From: Purpureocillium takamizusanense
Taxonomy: Eukaryota; Ascomycota; Sordariomycetes; Hypocreales; Ophiocordycipitaceae
DNA length: 64,000 nucleotides
Assembly (NCBI RefSeq): GCF_022605165.1
Contig: NC_063077.1
Location: 310,001-374,000 of the forward strand
Direction: 5' to 3'
Positions within the stretch are counted from its first letter, which is position 1. Each line of letters starts with the position of its first letter. Below the pieces are notes generated by a model. The model saw only the letters and a list, made by a program, of their open reading frames with translations. It had not been told where the DNA came from and did not search any database. The position numbers were made by a program, and so were the translations under genes. Positions 44,807 through 55,914 of this stretch are shown here, one piece after another.

Positions 44807-47099
44807 TCATTCCAAGCGCTCATCGGCAGTGAGCCTTCCTTCCAGCCCCAACTCTTGGTATGACATCCCCCATTCTTGGAGCAAGGCATGCACCCTATAT
44901 CCGGTCGCGATCCCAAGATTATCCTGGATGCTCGTGAGAATGTCGACCAGGCCCTTTCTTTCTTGAATATTTGCACAGCACCTGCCAGCGACGTATAATG
45001 GCTGAATAGCCCTCAACCTGACTGCATCGCACGGTGTTCCGCGGACAATTGAGATGACTTTAGTCGCGTGAAACCGTAGTTTCTGCTGTGTTGCGCGGAA
45101 CGCGTGCAACAGGTCAAAACACACAGCGCTGCCTGTAGTCGACGCTGAAAGAAGATGCGAGGGACGATGAATCAACAAGAGCAGGCGCGCCATGTGGTAG
45201 TACATCATGGTTGTAGAACACAGATCGTTACTGAACCAAATCTCCTGGCTGAATAGCCCCGACGCTTCCGCCCCATAATCATCCTCAGGGGTGAGAAAGT
45301 TGCCATCGGGATAAAACGAAGGCGAGAGCATCTCAAACCAGGCGTCAAACTCACATTCCAGACTCAACAAGGCAAGCGCCGTGGTATTCGTTTCCATGTC
45401 TATCGTTGCCGCTGCCGAGTTCCACTCTGGTAATGGGGCCAACGTTTCCACCAGCTTGCATAGTAGCCGGATGAGCGTGTAAGAAAGAACTTTGTCTCGA
45501 GCGTGTTCTGCGGTGGTAGACAGGCTATTCGGACCCGAGCTTAGAGTCAATCGCCCATTGTCTTCGGCGAGAAGTCCCATGTTTCGCCATAGCGCGAGGT
45601 TGTCCGTATTGATGCGCGTCCGTCGGTGTGAAACGACTAAAGAGCTGTCAGCCTTGTCCCCCAACCCCCCCTGGAACCCGACCGACTCACAGGACTCTTC
45701 GAGGTCATTCACGACAAAATTCCAGAAGCCAGCCTTGACCTCCATGATATCCTTTGTCCAAGGGTACACTTGCTCGTAGATTGGGTGTTGCTCGAGCAAC
45801 TTTCCATCATCGATGAGGTCGAGAAGCTTCGAGAAACCCGTCAAGTGGCCAGACCAAGCATCACGATTAGCACTTAGATGCTCGTACTGGATCAAAATGC
45901 ACGTGCCCAGAAGTCGGACGATGGGGTCCTCGCCATCGGCGCGAATCATCAAGTCTCCTCGCGAAAGCGATACTGCAGGCGATGGGTGATTGCCTCCAGT
46001 GGCTTGAGATTCCTTTGGGGTAATTGACTTGACGAGCGTTTGTATGGCCTTTTCGTAGTATTTATTCCGTACCATGTGAAACCGAGCCTGCCGCGGCCGA
46101 GTCTTTCTGCGATTCGCTCCTGAGTTTTCCCACGAAGCACCGTCGACTCTGGTGCTCTCATCTGACCCAGCTGTTTCGCGGCGACCGCGCATGCTGCGTA
46201 GCGCAAAATGGAGTGCTCGCGAGCGAGAGTCAACACTTCGCGGCTAAAGACCTCGTAGCGATACAGTAAGTCCATCCTTGAGACGCGTCAGGTACAGGAT
46301 GTGATGTTTTCGAGCAGGCTGTATTCGTACCATGGTGCTATGCACTCAGAGTAATGTCGAAGGAGGAACAGTTCCTCCTGTGTATCCTTGAGCGACGCTA
46401 TGGTGCATTCAGGTAGCACGCAGTGCTTTGCAAGGTTGGGACTCGTAGGTGGTTCTTGACCTATGGGATGTAAGCCTGTTGATCACATCATTGGAGGCTC
46501 CAAGTACCCTGAGAATGAAGAGTAGCTGTGGGCAAGCGTGAAGTCCGCCCTGCGAGCGTCACTGAAGCATAATTACGGCGTTCTGATCCTAGTGACGGAG
46601 GAGTAGTGTCCCCGACAAGCTGATCCGATGGAGCCAGGGCAACTAAACTCGAAGCGAACGAATGACCGGGCGTGATGTTGACTCCGATCTCATTGGTGAT
46701 GGCTGTTGGACCTACAAAGCGTTAGCATAAGCCGTTATTGGGATATTTCATGGAACGAACCACTATGTGGATCATGGCTGCATGCGCCTCTCGCATCGTC
46801 GACATTGTCCGCCGATTCTCTCGAATGAGTTGTTGCACCCGCGGGTGCAAAGGCATGCTGCTTAAACACTGAGTCCTGCAGATGACACGTCCGATCACCT
46901 TTCAGGCATTGACCACATCGCGGCTGCCGCTCATCGCATTTGATTTTGCGGCGGCGGCACTCTGGACTGATCGATCTCAGCCGGGGTCCCGTCGAGGAGG
47001 TCCAAGATGGCTGGGCTGAATGCGAACTCACCAGCCCTTCCGCGACCGTTTGGCAGCCCGGGCCCGTCTCGACTTGATGCGACCCGTGTCATCGCGCAT
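44807..47099 (-). CDS. Zn2Cys6 fungal transcription factor
   Basis: The first exon (47099-47032) ends within the first zinc-cluster cysteine; splicing over 46967-47031 completes KGCPECRRRKIKCDERQPRCGQ and CLKGDRTC, a full C6 cluster. Further exons inferred in phase are 46966-46761, 46711-46508 (acceptor TTTGTAG after a GCTAAC branch site) and one starting at 46460 (GQEPPTSPNLAKHC, then QEELFLLRHYSECIAPW). A middle exon holds VLTLAREHSILRYAACAVAAKQLG. A 47-bp intron (46120-46166) then leads into the long last exon 46119-44807. It contains NKYYEKAIQTLVKSI and the middle homology region (LLGTCILIQYEHLS), as in many C6 activators. The splice near 46260-46310 is unresolved. The position between polyol dehydrogenase and sugar transporter, divergent from the latter, suggests it controls both. 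Confidence 0.8.
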
Positions 47100-47602
47100 C
47101 CCTTGTCTGACTTGGTCCATGAGGAGGAACTGCAGCTTCCTCAATACGCATAGTTTTCCTACCTGGGTATTGGTGACGTTGGCGGGTGATGCCAAGTCGA
47201 AAGAGCGGCGGACGACGTCAAGGAGTGGAGTCATGCCCGCGTGGAGATGTGGTGCTGGTGGCGTCAAGGCCTGTAGCAAGATGCGCATAATTTGCCATTC
47301 TTGGCTAGCCACTGTACCAAGTGCCCACCAACAACCAGCAGTGCCGAAAGTTGATTCTGCAGGTTGCCGACCCCAGGTTTCTTTACCCCAGCTCGCGATC
47401 CTGGGACCCCCAGCTTCCTACACCGTGGCGGGTGGAGACGCGGGGTGAACGCCGTGTTGAGACATCCATCCCTGGTTATTGTCGTGCTATCCGATTGACG
47501 TATTTATTGCCTTGTCTACTGCCCTCAAGTCGCGCTTCATGTATTCCTCATACGCTGACAGTGGCAGTGAAACCACTTACACTCACGACTCATTATCCCA
47601 TC
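47100..47602. other. Divergent promoter region, regulator / sugar transporter
   Basis: About 500 bp shared upstream region between the minus-strand Zn2Cys6 gene and the plus-strand sugar transporter. Inverted CGG-type half sites, expected for such regulators, could not be assigned with confidence. Confidence 0.45.
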
Positions 47603-49453
47603 ATGTTTTGCCAAGTCAAGAAGACGGAGCCTTACTTTGGCCTCACGGGCAAGTGGCTCACGGCATGGATCACGTTTGCTTGCAGCGTCGACATGCTCAT
47701 GTTCGGCTACGATCAGGCAGTCTTTAGCGGCGTCATCGTGACCGACGACTTTCTTGTCCTGCACGACCTTGTCGGACCAGAGAAGACGTCACTCCTCTCT
47801 ACCATCACCGCCATCTATGATATAGGATGCTTTTTCGGTGCCATTGTAGCTTTTACAGCCGGAGAGCGGCTCGGTAGGAAAAAGTCCATCATCGCTGGCA
47901 CCATGATCATGACGGTTGGTATGCTTCTCATGACCACATCCTTCAGCATCGAGCAAATGTTTGTTGGGCGTATCGTCCTAGGGTACGTGACACTTGAGTG
48001 ACCTTGTCGGCTGGTACAGCTAGTGACTGAATGGCGACTGACGATCATGTACGTAGCATCGGCAACGGCATCAATACGGCGACCGCCCCCATTTGGCAGA
48101 CGGAGACCTCTCCTGCACACCTTCGCGGCAAACTTGTCATGTTTGAAATGATGATGAACATTGTCGGTTTCTCGCTCTGCAACTGGATCAATTACGGATT
48201 GTCCTTTGCCGGTGGCGCCGTCGCTTGGCGCTTTCCGCTTGCCTTTCAGGCCGTCTTCATCATCGCGCTGTTTGCGACGGTGCCGTGGCTGCCGGAATCT
48301 CCACGATGGCTGCTCTACCATGGGCGCGACGATGAAGCCCGACAGGTTCTCAGATGCCTCGCGGGCAAGGACACGGACGACGCAAACATTACTGTTCAGC
48401 AAGAGGAAATCAAGTACAGTGTGCAGTACGAAAAGGAGCACCATGTTAGGTGGAGAGATCTGCTACGTCCTCAGCCAGGAGGCACCAAACCTCTCCGGAG
48501 GCTCATTCTAGGTGCTGGCACGCAGTTTATGCAGCAATTTGAAGGCACGTATCACCACTCAAAACTCTTCGAGCTTGGCGCTGACAGAGAAACCTGCATG
48601 TAGGAATCAACATCATGTCCTACTATTTGCCCACTGTACTCATCCAGGCTGTGGGTCTATCCAACCAACTCGCGCGCCTTCTTACTGCCGTCAACTCGGT
48701 CACATATCTCATATTTTCATGCATATCTATTCCCCTGGTCGAGAGATGGGGACGTAGAGGCTTGATGATGGTATCGACTGCTGGCCAAGGCGCAGCCTTC
48801 CTCGTCATCACAGTTCTACTCCGATATGGGAGCCCGCCTGATGGGAATAGCAAGGCTGCCGAAGCATCCATTGTTTTCTTTTTCTTGTACTACGTTGCGT
48901 TTGGCATTGGAATGCTTGGGGTACCGTGGCTATACCCGACCGAGATCAATTCCATTGCCATGCGAACAAAAGGCTCGGCGGTGGCCACGGCGACCAACTG
49001 GTGAGATGTCCTTTTGCATCTTGGTGAATGATTTGCGTCTCTAACTCCTCCCTCTTGTCAGGCTCACGAATTTCGTCATTGTCGAAATCACACCCATCGG
49101 CATCCAAAACCTGGGGTGGAAGTTTTGGATCGTGTTTACGATCTTCAACACGGCTTTCATGCCAGTCATATACTTTTTCTACCCCGAAACTTGTAAGAAG
49201 CTGTCCTCTCCGCATGGCCTTGCTTGAGATCTTGGTCTAATTCGCAACAGCAAACCGCACCCTTGAGGACCTGGACGATTATTATCGGAACAATCCGCCG
49301 CTCATTGTCACTGGTGACGCCGACGTTACCGGCAGCAAGAGGCCGCGCAAGTATGTGGAGATGGAGCAAACGCATATGCGGCGTGTTGTTCGGACAAGCG
49401 TAGATGGTGCGCCGTATAAGGAGTCTGCATCTACAAACGTCCATGTTGAATAA
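47603..49453 (+). CDS. MFS sugar transporter
   Basis: Five exons restore 532 residues: 47603-47982, 48057-48544, 48604-49000, 49062-49192 and 49251-49453. The family motifs appear in order: LTAWITFACSVDMLMFGYDQAVFSG (helix 1), GERLGRKKSI, VGRIVLGIGNGINTATAPIWQTE, RGKLVMFEMMMNIVG, PWLPESPRWLLYHGRDDEA (the PESPR motif), QFMQQFEGINIMSYYLPTVL, VERWGRRGLM and YPTEINSIAMR. These identify a proton-coupled hexose/pentose transporter with 12 helices in the plasma membrane. The intron after 48544 starts GCACGT and ends GTAG; it is the only way to keep EGIN in frame and is a GC-AG intron. The gene sits inside the polyol/sugar cluster and is divergent from the regulator, so sugar-inducible expression is likely. 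The specific sugar cannot be told from sequence. Confidence 0.88.
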
Positions 49454-49885
49454 ATTCGGGCGGAACCGTGCGAAGGACATGGCTTGATGAGGGCTGTACG
49501 ACAGCATCAAATGTTAAAGACATAGGGACGCTTGTAGCATCGGTGGCGGCGCAAATTTGGTGATTTGATTCTTCAAAGCCACACTGTGGCCCGAGTGTGC
49601 GTGATTGATGAGTGTTACCGCTTCATATCCCAGACATCTACACCATTGACGTTGCGTATGCTTTCTAGTTTGTAGATTATATCATAATTCGATTTGTTCG
49701 TTCCCTTGCCTGAAACTCCGTAAAAACCGTTGACGGCCCGTCTCTTTGCGATATTAATGTCCAATGAGAGACTGGTAGCACAAGATGTCACAAGGCTTGT
49801 TGAACATGGTCTCGCATCATGTCATGCCAGGGGTGCAATTTAGTTCTAGTGAAAGCGCTAACTGCATACACCATACTATATGCGC
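49454..49885. other. Convergent intergenic region
   Basis: About 430 bp, AT-rich, between the 3' ends of the transporter and the reductase. Nothing is recognised beyond the expected termination regions. Confidence 0.4.
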
Positions 49886-50800
49886 TCATGTCAAAGTGTA
49901 GCCCCCGTCTACAATAATGTCTGCACCCGTCATATAGCAGCAGGCGTCGCTGGCGAGGAAAGCATAAATCTGGGAAATGGTCAGCTCCATTCGCCGGAGT
50001 ATCTTGGGAACTCACCCCTTTGAGCTCCGATGCTGAAGCCATGCGACCCCCAGGGATCATGGACATCCAGTTGTTGAATCGCTCCTTTGGTTGCGTGTAC
50101 AGCACTGTCGTCGGTCAGTGTGAGCGGCGTGCGTTGTTATGCGGCCAGGGTAAACAGGACAGCAAGCCTACGTACTGTCTGTCTCGATGAAGCCGGGCGA
50201 GACGCAATTGACGCGTGCAAAGTCCACCCACTCGACGGCCAGGCTCTTCGCCAGGTGAACCACAGCGGCTTTTGACGAATTGTACGCCGCCTGTCTCTGG
50301 GGGATGTTGACGAGCGTCGCGCTCACCGACGCCGTGATGATCAGGTTGCCGCGCCCCTGCTTCTTGAACACGCGGCCCGCGGCCTGGGCCGTCCACATGA
50401 CGCCGTCGAGATTGACGCTGTTGTTGGCGCGCCATTGCTCCTCGGTGTATTCGAGGCTCGCAATGTCGGCGCAGACGCCCGCGTTGGCCACGACGACGTC
50501 GAGGCCTCCAAAGTCGGCGACAACGCGGTCGACAGTGGCGGCGATGGCGTCGCGCGATCGCACATCGCTCTGATAGGCCTTTGTGCGCACGCCCGTCTGC
50601 GAGCCGATCTTTGTGGCTATGGCATCGGCGTCGGTGCTCGTGCTGTAGATGATGGCGACGTCTGCACCGGCCTCGGCTAGCGCCCGCGTAACCTCGAGCC
50701 CGATGCCCTTGGCGCCACCTGTGATGGCTGCGATCTTGCCTTTGAGACTGAACTGAGAGAGAACAGGAGCTTCGGGATTCTGTGGCTTGAATAATGGCAT
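49886..50800 (-). CDS. Short-chain dehydrogenase/reductase, mannitol dehydrogenase/sorbose reductase type
   Basis: Exons 50800-50176, 50104-50016 and 49969-49886 give 265 residues. FSLKGKIAAITGGAKGIG is the TGxxxGxG coenzyme loop, VVANAGV the NAG motif, ITASVSATLVN supplies the catalytic Ser, and YNSSKAAVVHLAKSLAVEW the Tyr-x3-Lys. The last exons carry MSMIPGGRMASASELKG and YMTGADIIVDGGYTL. This arrangement closely resembles NADP-dependent mannitol dehydrogenases, L-xylulose reductases and sorbose reductases of fungi, about 265 residues long, which interconvert ketoses and polyols. It is the fourth member of the sugar/polyol cluster. With the zinc dehydrogenase it would form a polyol-ketose redox pair using different cofactors. 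All catalytic residues are present. Confidence 0.88.
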
Positions 50801-52536
50801 GTTGCTTGCCGGGCACTGATGGCTCGGCGGACGCGGTCAGGGATGAACACAGGTAGAGGAGGATCCGGATCGATATAGTAAGGCGGTCGCGGGCTTGTGA
50901 GGAACCGTGTCCGACGTGGGGATATTTGTATGCACGTCATCTTTGCCAACTCAAACCGCTTCCATATATACTGTACAGTGCCACGCTCTTGTTGGGGAGC
51001 TGTCCGGTTTGCTCAAGCTCCGATATGTCGTCGCGGAACAATGGTGGAGTCTTGCGATGTTGGCACTAGAGCCGAACATGGCAGTTTATGCGGCGACGAG
51101 TTTGCGAACCTTTGGATGCGACAGCTTCAGCGATTCGGCTTGCGATGGGCCAATCCCCGCGCGGGGACGTAACGAACTATCCGGTGCCGCATCGTGACTG
51201 CATCGTAAAATCGATGCGAAAGCACCGACACATATTCTGCGCGTCGCTTCATTTGCCCTTTTAGATGTCACGACTTGCTTCCAGCCGGCGCTCAGGACTC
51301 CAGGAGAGGGCGCTAAACCGCAGGGTCGCCTGCACAGACGCCTACGAGATGCTGCCCACGCAGTGCAAGTACGCAGCCCAACGGGCATTTCATCGCATAT
51401 ATCGGCGCCTCAGCGTGACAGCATAATTGTCACTCTCTTCTCATATATCTGCAAGCCTGGAAACGAGATCTCTGCGATAGGCTGGGCGAGGGGTTTAGCT
51501 TGCTAACTTGGTAAGATGCGGCCTCGAATATGTCTCTGCGTGTGCATGTCCTTCAACTGACTTACGTTGCTTGATTGCACGCTCTCTGTCGCGATTGTTC
51601 CATTTATTTGGGCAATTCTTGGCCTGCACAGGCCAGCCACGGCCACGAAGAGGGCAGTTGAAGGCTCCATTTGTGCGCCGACTCGCGACGTCTGTAGCCC
51701 GCGACGACGCCTTACTCGTTGCTACCGGCCCTGTCTACAGCCCTCTAGGCTGACTTAGCCCGCTGCGGCCACTGATGTGACAAGCCCCAATTGCAGCGGG
51801 TTATAGGGGAGTCCACCCCGTTACGGAGGCACACGTAGTTACTGTCTCCCCGGCCACCAGCCCGCACTTCAACACCCCGCCGAGCGTGCCTGAGTACTAC
51901 AGATTGCTGCTCGAGCTATTGCGGCCCGATGGTCCGGAGGTTTGAGCGCCCTTCATGATTGAGACTGCTACTAGAACTGGGCGACAGGAGAAAGCGTGGC
52001 ACTACAGTATGCGGAGACTTGATGGGCCCCGAAAGCGCCAGAACAGTAAGACGCGTCACGGGCGGGGGGTGATGCTTTTACGAAGTACCAGGTCTGGATC
52101 TGCCTCCAATTATCTAGAGGCGACCGCAACAAGGCTCCCGCGCTTGAACTTGGGCGTCTTCGACTAGATACTTGTACCGGCAGCCGCCTGGAATAGTGTC
52201 CCCTCGTCCATGGAAGGCAGCAACAATATCCAACTCATTCCAGCTAGATCAGGTCTCCCAGTCTCGCAACGACCGCTGTCGCTTATGGCCGCATTGCGTA
52301 TGCCATACTTCGACTTGGTAATTTGCGGTCGTCAGCGTCAATTTAGCCTGTCGCTGTGGCCCACCATCGTCCCTCTAATAATGTTGCTGCCTTCCGCCGT
52401 CCGATTTTCACCATAAAATGATGGCGCAGCACATGTCAAGAAAGCGTTCGACACTTCGATGTCAGGAGGGCACTTCGTCGCATGTTCGCTGCTTTGAACC
52501 GACGGCCGGCCATATCCATTTGACAATCCCGCTGCT
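50801..52536. other. 1.7-kb intergenic region, nothing recognised
   Basis: No coding region is supported. The left part is the reductase promoter region, the right part the upstream region of the AAA+ gene. Frames below 110 codons carry no motif. Confidence 0.4.
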
Positions 52537-54459
52537 ATGACTCCCTATAGCTTGGAACACGGTAACATGGAGTGCCCGTCATTCGAAGTAAGAGGCACGA
52601 CAAAAAAAGATGCGATTTTCGAGTTTCCCAAACCGACGGAAATCGCAGGTTCTATTCCTCTCAGAACCGTCGTGTGTCACTACATTTCCGCACCAAATCA
52701 GCGCATTGTCCCAGCACACCAACTGTACATGATTTTGGGCAGATTGCGATGCCTCATCTATGCTCTGGACCGCTACAACGAAGGCACTACCACACGGTCA
52801 GAGATGTTTTTACAGTACTGGCGACCACGAACGCTGGAGCAGCTGTCTGGATTTGGGTTCCACGCCAGAGACGATAAACCACTCTACGTTGTCGGGTTGC
52901 AGGAGCTCGTGCAGAAAATCGAGGGGCTCTACAACGAAGAAATCGGCAACGCGAGGCGGCTAATTGAGGGCGGGCTGATTGCGTTTGAGGGTCTAGGCGA
53001 GCTATACCAAACCGGAACTCCTTTCCAAGCGACGACTGCACTGGGCGGAGCAGCAGCGGCCTTCTTTGTCACCGATAGCTATTACGAAGAACACCGGGCC
53101 CTCCTCGGCACGCAACAGACCTTTCACGTCACCATGCAGTTTGTGGCGACAATGGGCGACCACTTCACCCTGGTAACTTTCACACAAGTCTTGAGCAGCT
53201 GGACTGGTGTTCGCGCCCGACCCCTCTCGAGCCTTACGTACGTGCCCGTCGATTCAGTTACCCGGCAGGTCCTCCAGAACCGAGGGGACATATATACAAG
53301 ATATGGTGTTGCTGGTGCCAAGTTTCTGGCATACGCGCCACACACGTTCTTCATCCACAGGACCAGTTCATTCGGTGGCCAGGGCAACACCACACTCCCC
53401 AAGCCTCGCACCAGCCAGATGCCATCAGGGGGTCGGATCATGATCGATGTGGCTCGTGCCTCCAATATGGGCTATCAAGCAGCTATGGGTGCCGACGAAC
53501 CCACGCTTGCCTTGTCGAATGCCATTGGACTTCACAAGAGATGGCAGAGCCGTAAAACGACGAAAAGCGCACCGGTCCCAGATACTTTGAGCATATGGGA
53601 GACGGTGCCCTCTGAGCTCGCTATGTACTGCTGGCCTGCGCTGGCCGGCTTTAGCTTCACGGCCAAAGCGTGGGGGCAGGTTCTTGTCGAGGGCCTCGAG
53701 CCTGTCACATTCCGAGATGAAGCGTTTGAGAATCTGGTCCTCGCGGAGGAGCGGAAACGGCTCATTCGCGCCCTCGTCCGCTTCGGAGCGAGCTCTGGTG
53801 TCGATGACCTCGTGAGTGGAAAGTCTGGAAGCAGTATATTTCTCCTACACGGGCCCCCTGGTGTAGGAAAGACTCTCACCGTTGAGGCTATTGCTGAGCT
53901 CATTCACTTACCTCTCTACATTGTCACAATGGGAGAACTCGGCGCGACGGCACAAAGCTTGGAGGACCGCCTGGGCGAAATCTTGGAACTGTGTTCCGAA
54001 TGGAACGCGCTCATGCTACTGGATGAAGCAGACATCTTTGTCGAGAAACGGACAACCGCAGACCTGACTCGCAACGCCATGGTCTGCGTCATGCTGCGAT
54101 TGTTGGAGTACCATCCTGGCATTTTGTTTCTAACCACCAACCGGGTGCAATCGCTTGACCCCGCCGTCGAGAGTCGCGTCACAGTTGCGCTACGCTACGA
54201 GCCACTGTCCGTCGACGCACGCGTGCAGATTTGGGAGACGCTATTGCGGCGTACTTCATTACCACGCGGTGCCGACGTGAACGTTGAGCGGCTCGGTGAG
54301 TACGCGATGAATGGCAGAGAGATCAAGAATGTGGTGAGGCTTTCAGTTGCACTCGCCACGGAGCGTTCGTGCCAGACCCTTACGCAACAAATCTTGGAGG
54401 AGACATTACGCACGACGTTTTTGGGTCGGCAGGAGATGACTGAGGAACGCGTCGGCTAG
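52537..54459 (+). CDS. AAA+ ATPase with a long fungal N-terminal domain
   Basis: An intronless 640-residue frame. The first about 330 residues form an alpha/beta domain without catalytic motifs, similar in arrangement to the DUF7025-type region of fungal AAA proteins; it includes YWRPRTLEQLSGFGFHARDD. The AAA module starts near residue 400 (EAFENLVLAEERKRLI). The Walker A is GPPGVGKT (439-446), the Walker B LMLLDEADIFVE (Asp496, Glu497), sensor-1 is ILFLTTNRVQSLDPAVESR with the arginine finger region, and a C-terminal lid helix follows. All ATPase residues are intact. Such proteins are numerous in filamentous fungi and poorly characterised; remodelling of a protein complex is inferred only from the fold. 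An in-frame ATG at residue 11 is an alternative start. Confidence 0.85.
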   Translation: MTPYSLEHGNMECPSFEVRGTTKKDAIFEFPKPTEIAGSIPLRTVVCHYISAPNQRIVPAHQLYMILGRLRCLIYALDRYNEGTTTRSEMFLQYWRPRTLEQLSGFGFHARDDKPLYVVGLQELVQKIEGLYNEEIGNARRLIEGGLIAFEGLGELYQTGTPFQATTALGGAAAAFFVTDSYYEEHRALLGTQQTFHVTMQFVATMGDHFTLVTFTQVLSSWTGVRARPLSSLTYVPVDSVTRQVLQNRGDIYTRYGVAGAKFLAYAPHTFFIHRTSSFGGQGNTTLPKPRTSQMPSGGRIMIDVARASNMGYQAAMGADEPTLALSNAIGLHKRWQSRKTTKSAPVPDTLSIWETVPSELAMYCWPALAGFSFTAKAWGQVLVEGLEPVTFRDEAFENLVLAEERKRLIRALVRFGASSGVDDLVSGKSGSSIFLLHGPPGVGKTLTVEAIAELIHLPLYIVTMGELGATAQSLEDRLGEILELCSEWNALMLLDEADIFVEKRTTADLTRNAMVCVMLRLLEYHPGILFLTTNRVQSLDPAVESRVTVALRYEPLSVDARVQIWETLLRRTSLPRGADVNVERLGEYAMNGREIKNVVRLSVALATERSCQTLTQQILEETLRTTFLGRQEMTEERVG

Positions 54460-55914
54460 TTTGTATTTATTACTATGAGCCGCACCATAGACGACATCAC
54501 TATCATCACGAGTCTTGCCGTCCAGTAACGCGCGTATATTCCTCGCACCCAAATAGGTTTCTCGCGACTCATCGACGAGTTCGAGACAAGGCTGGGCTTT
54601 GTGGCAAGGGCGCTGGTGTGACATTTTACTGGTGGCCGCGGCACTGGACAAATGCTGCCACTCCCGTACGACTTGAATATACCGCTGTAAGATACTGGGC
54701 GGGCAACAGTGAGTGAATCGGCGGGAGGCTCTGAAGATATACTAGGGCCTGGGGTCAGGCCGCGAGCGAACGACCTCGTGTGCACAATTGACGCCCAGTC
54801 TTGGGCATTGACGACAGCTTGCATGTGATCGAGTGTCATCACCTGAAACAGTATTCCAGGTCCAACATGAGCGCTAAGCGGCTGCTTCATATAGCATATC
54901 ATCTATCGAGAAATTATATTTTGTATGTCTATGGGCATGGTCAGACCCATTATGGGCAATTACGTACACCGTGTGTCAATATCGGACCGAGGGCCACGGC
55001 GTTGACGTACCTTGTTCGACATTTTCTACCATCTCCAAACCTGACATCATTAGATACGTAAACGGCCATTCGCGCGAGATTATCGTATGCTACAACCGCT
55101 TGAAGCTCAAGCGTACGAAGTAAATAACGCTTTGTTGGGTACGAAGAGGGAAAGCCCTGACAACTGGGCGTTCTCTACTTCTGGTACAAGTAACTGCCGA
55201 GATCTACTTTATTTATATAAAACTCTCAAATAAACAAAGACCACGACGGAGTGGTGTGTTCATCTGAAGCTCATGAATGTAACTCAAAAGCCGCCAGAAT
55301 ATTGTAGAAGAATGGAGGTTAGAAACTCTCCTACGACTAGGCCAATTCTCTAGGGCAATCTTCAAGTATGTTACAAAACACCCGTCATTGAAGACCTTGC
55401 GGGCGCTGACAGCTTTATGCCGCGGGCAGCGTGGGGGAAGAGAGATTGCGCGGGTCAATGGTGTTTGTCACTGCCGGCACGGTGTTAGTTCGTGGGTAGT
55501 TCGGTCTCTCGGCTCTAGGGCTGTGGTGCGTGTGCCGCAATGGAGCTCGCGACGCGAAGCGACTAACTAACCCTGGGCTCTTCGGGTCATGTGGCGGTGT
55601 GGTGTAAATGGCTGCCGCCTTGAATATTCGGCACTGTTCGTGATCGCGTTGGTTCTGACGAGTCGGCATTGCAATGAGGCGCGAAAGAGCGAGATGTCGG
55701 ATATACGGCAGCTATGTCCGAGACGAGACAACAAGCAAAAGGCTTGCGAGGCTGAACGGGAGCATAAAATTAATGTTTCTAGCATCATGAGCGACAGGGC
55801 AGAGCGTTGAGTCCCTTTTACATGACACGTCGCCGTTGATGCTTATTGTGTGATTGAAAACCTGCAGTCAGACCCAATTGCCTCTCAGAGCCCGCACTTG
55901 GTAACGCCATCAAC
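54460..55914. other. 1.5-kb AT-richer intergenic region
   Basis: No supported gene. The part between about 54870 and 55400 is visibly AT-rich. Nothing repetitive or motif-bearing was recognised. Confidence 0.4.
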
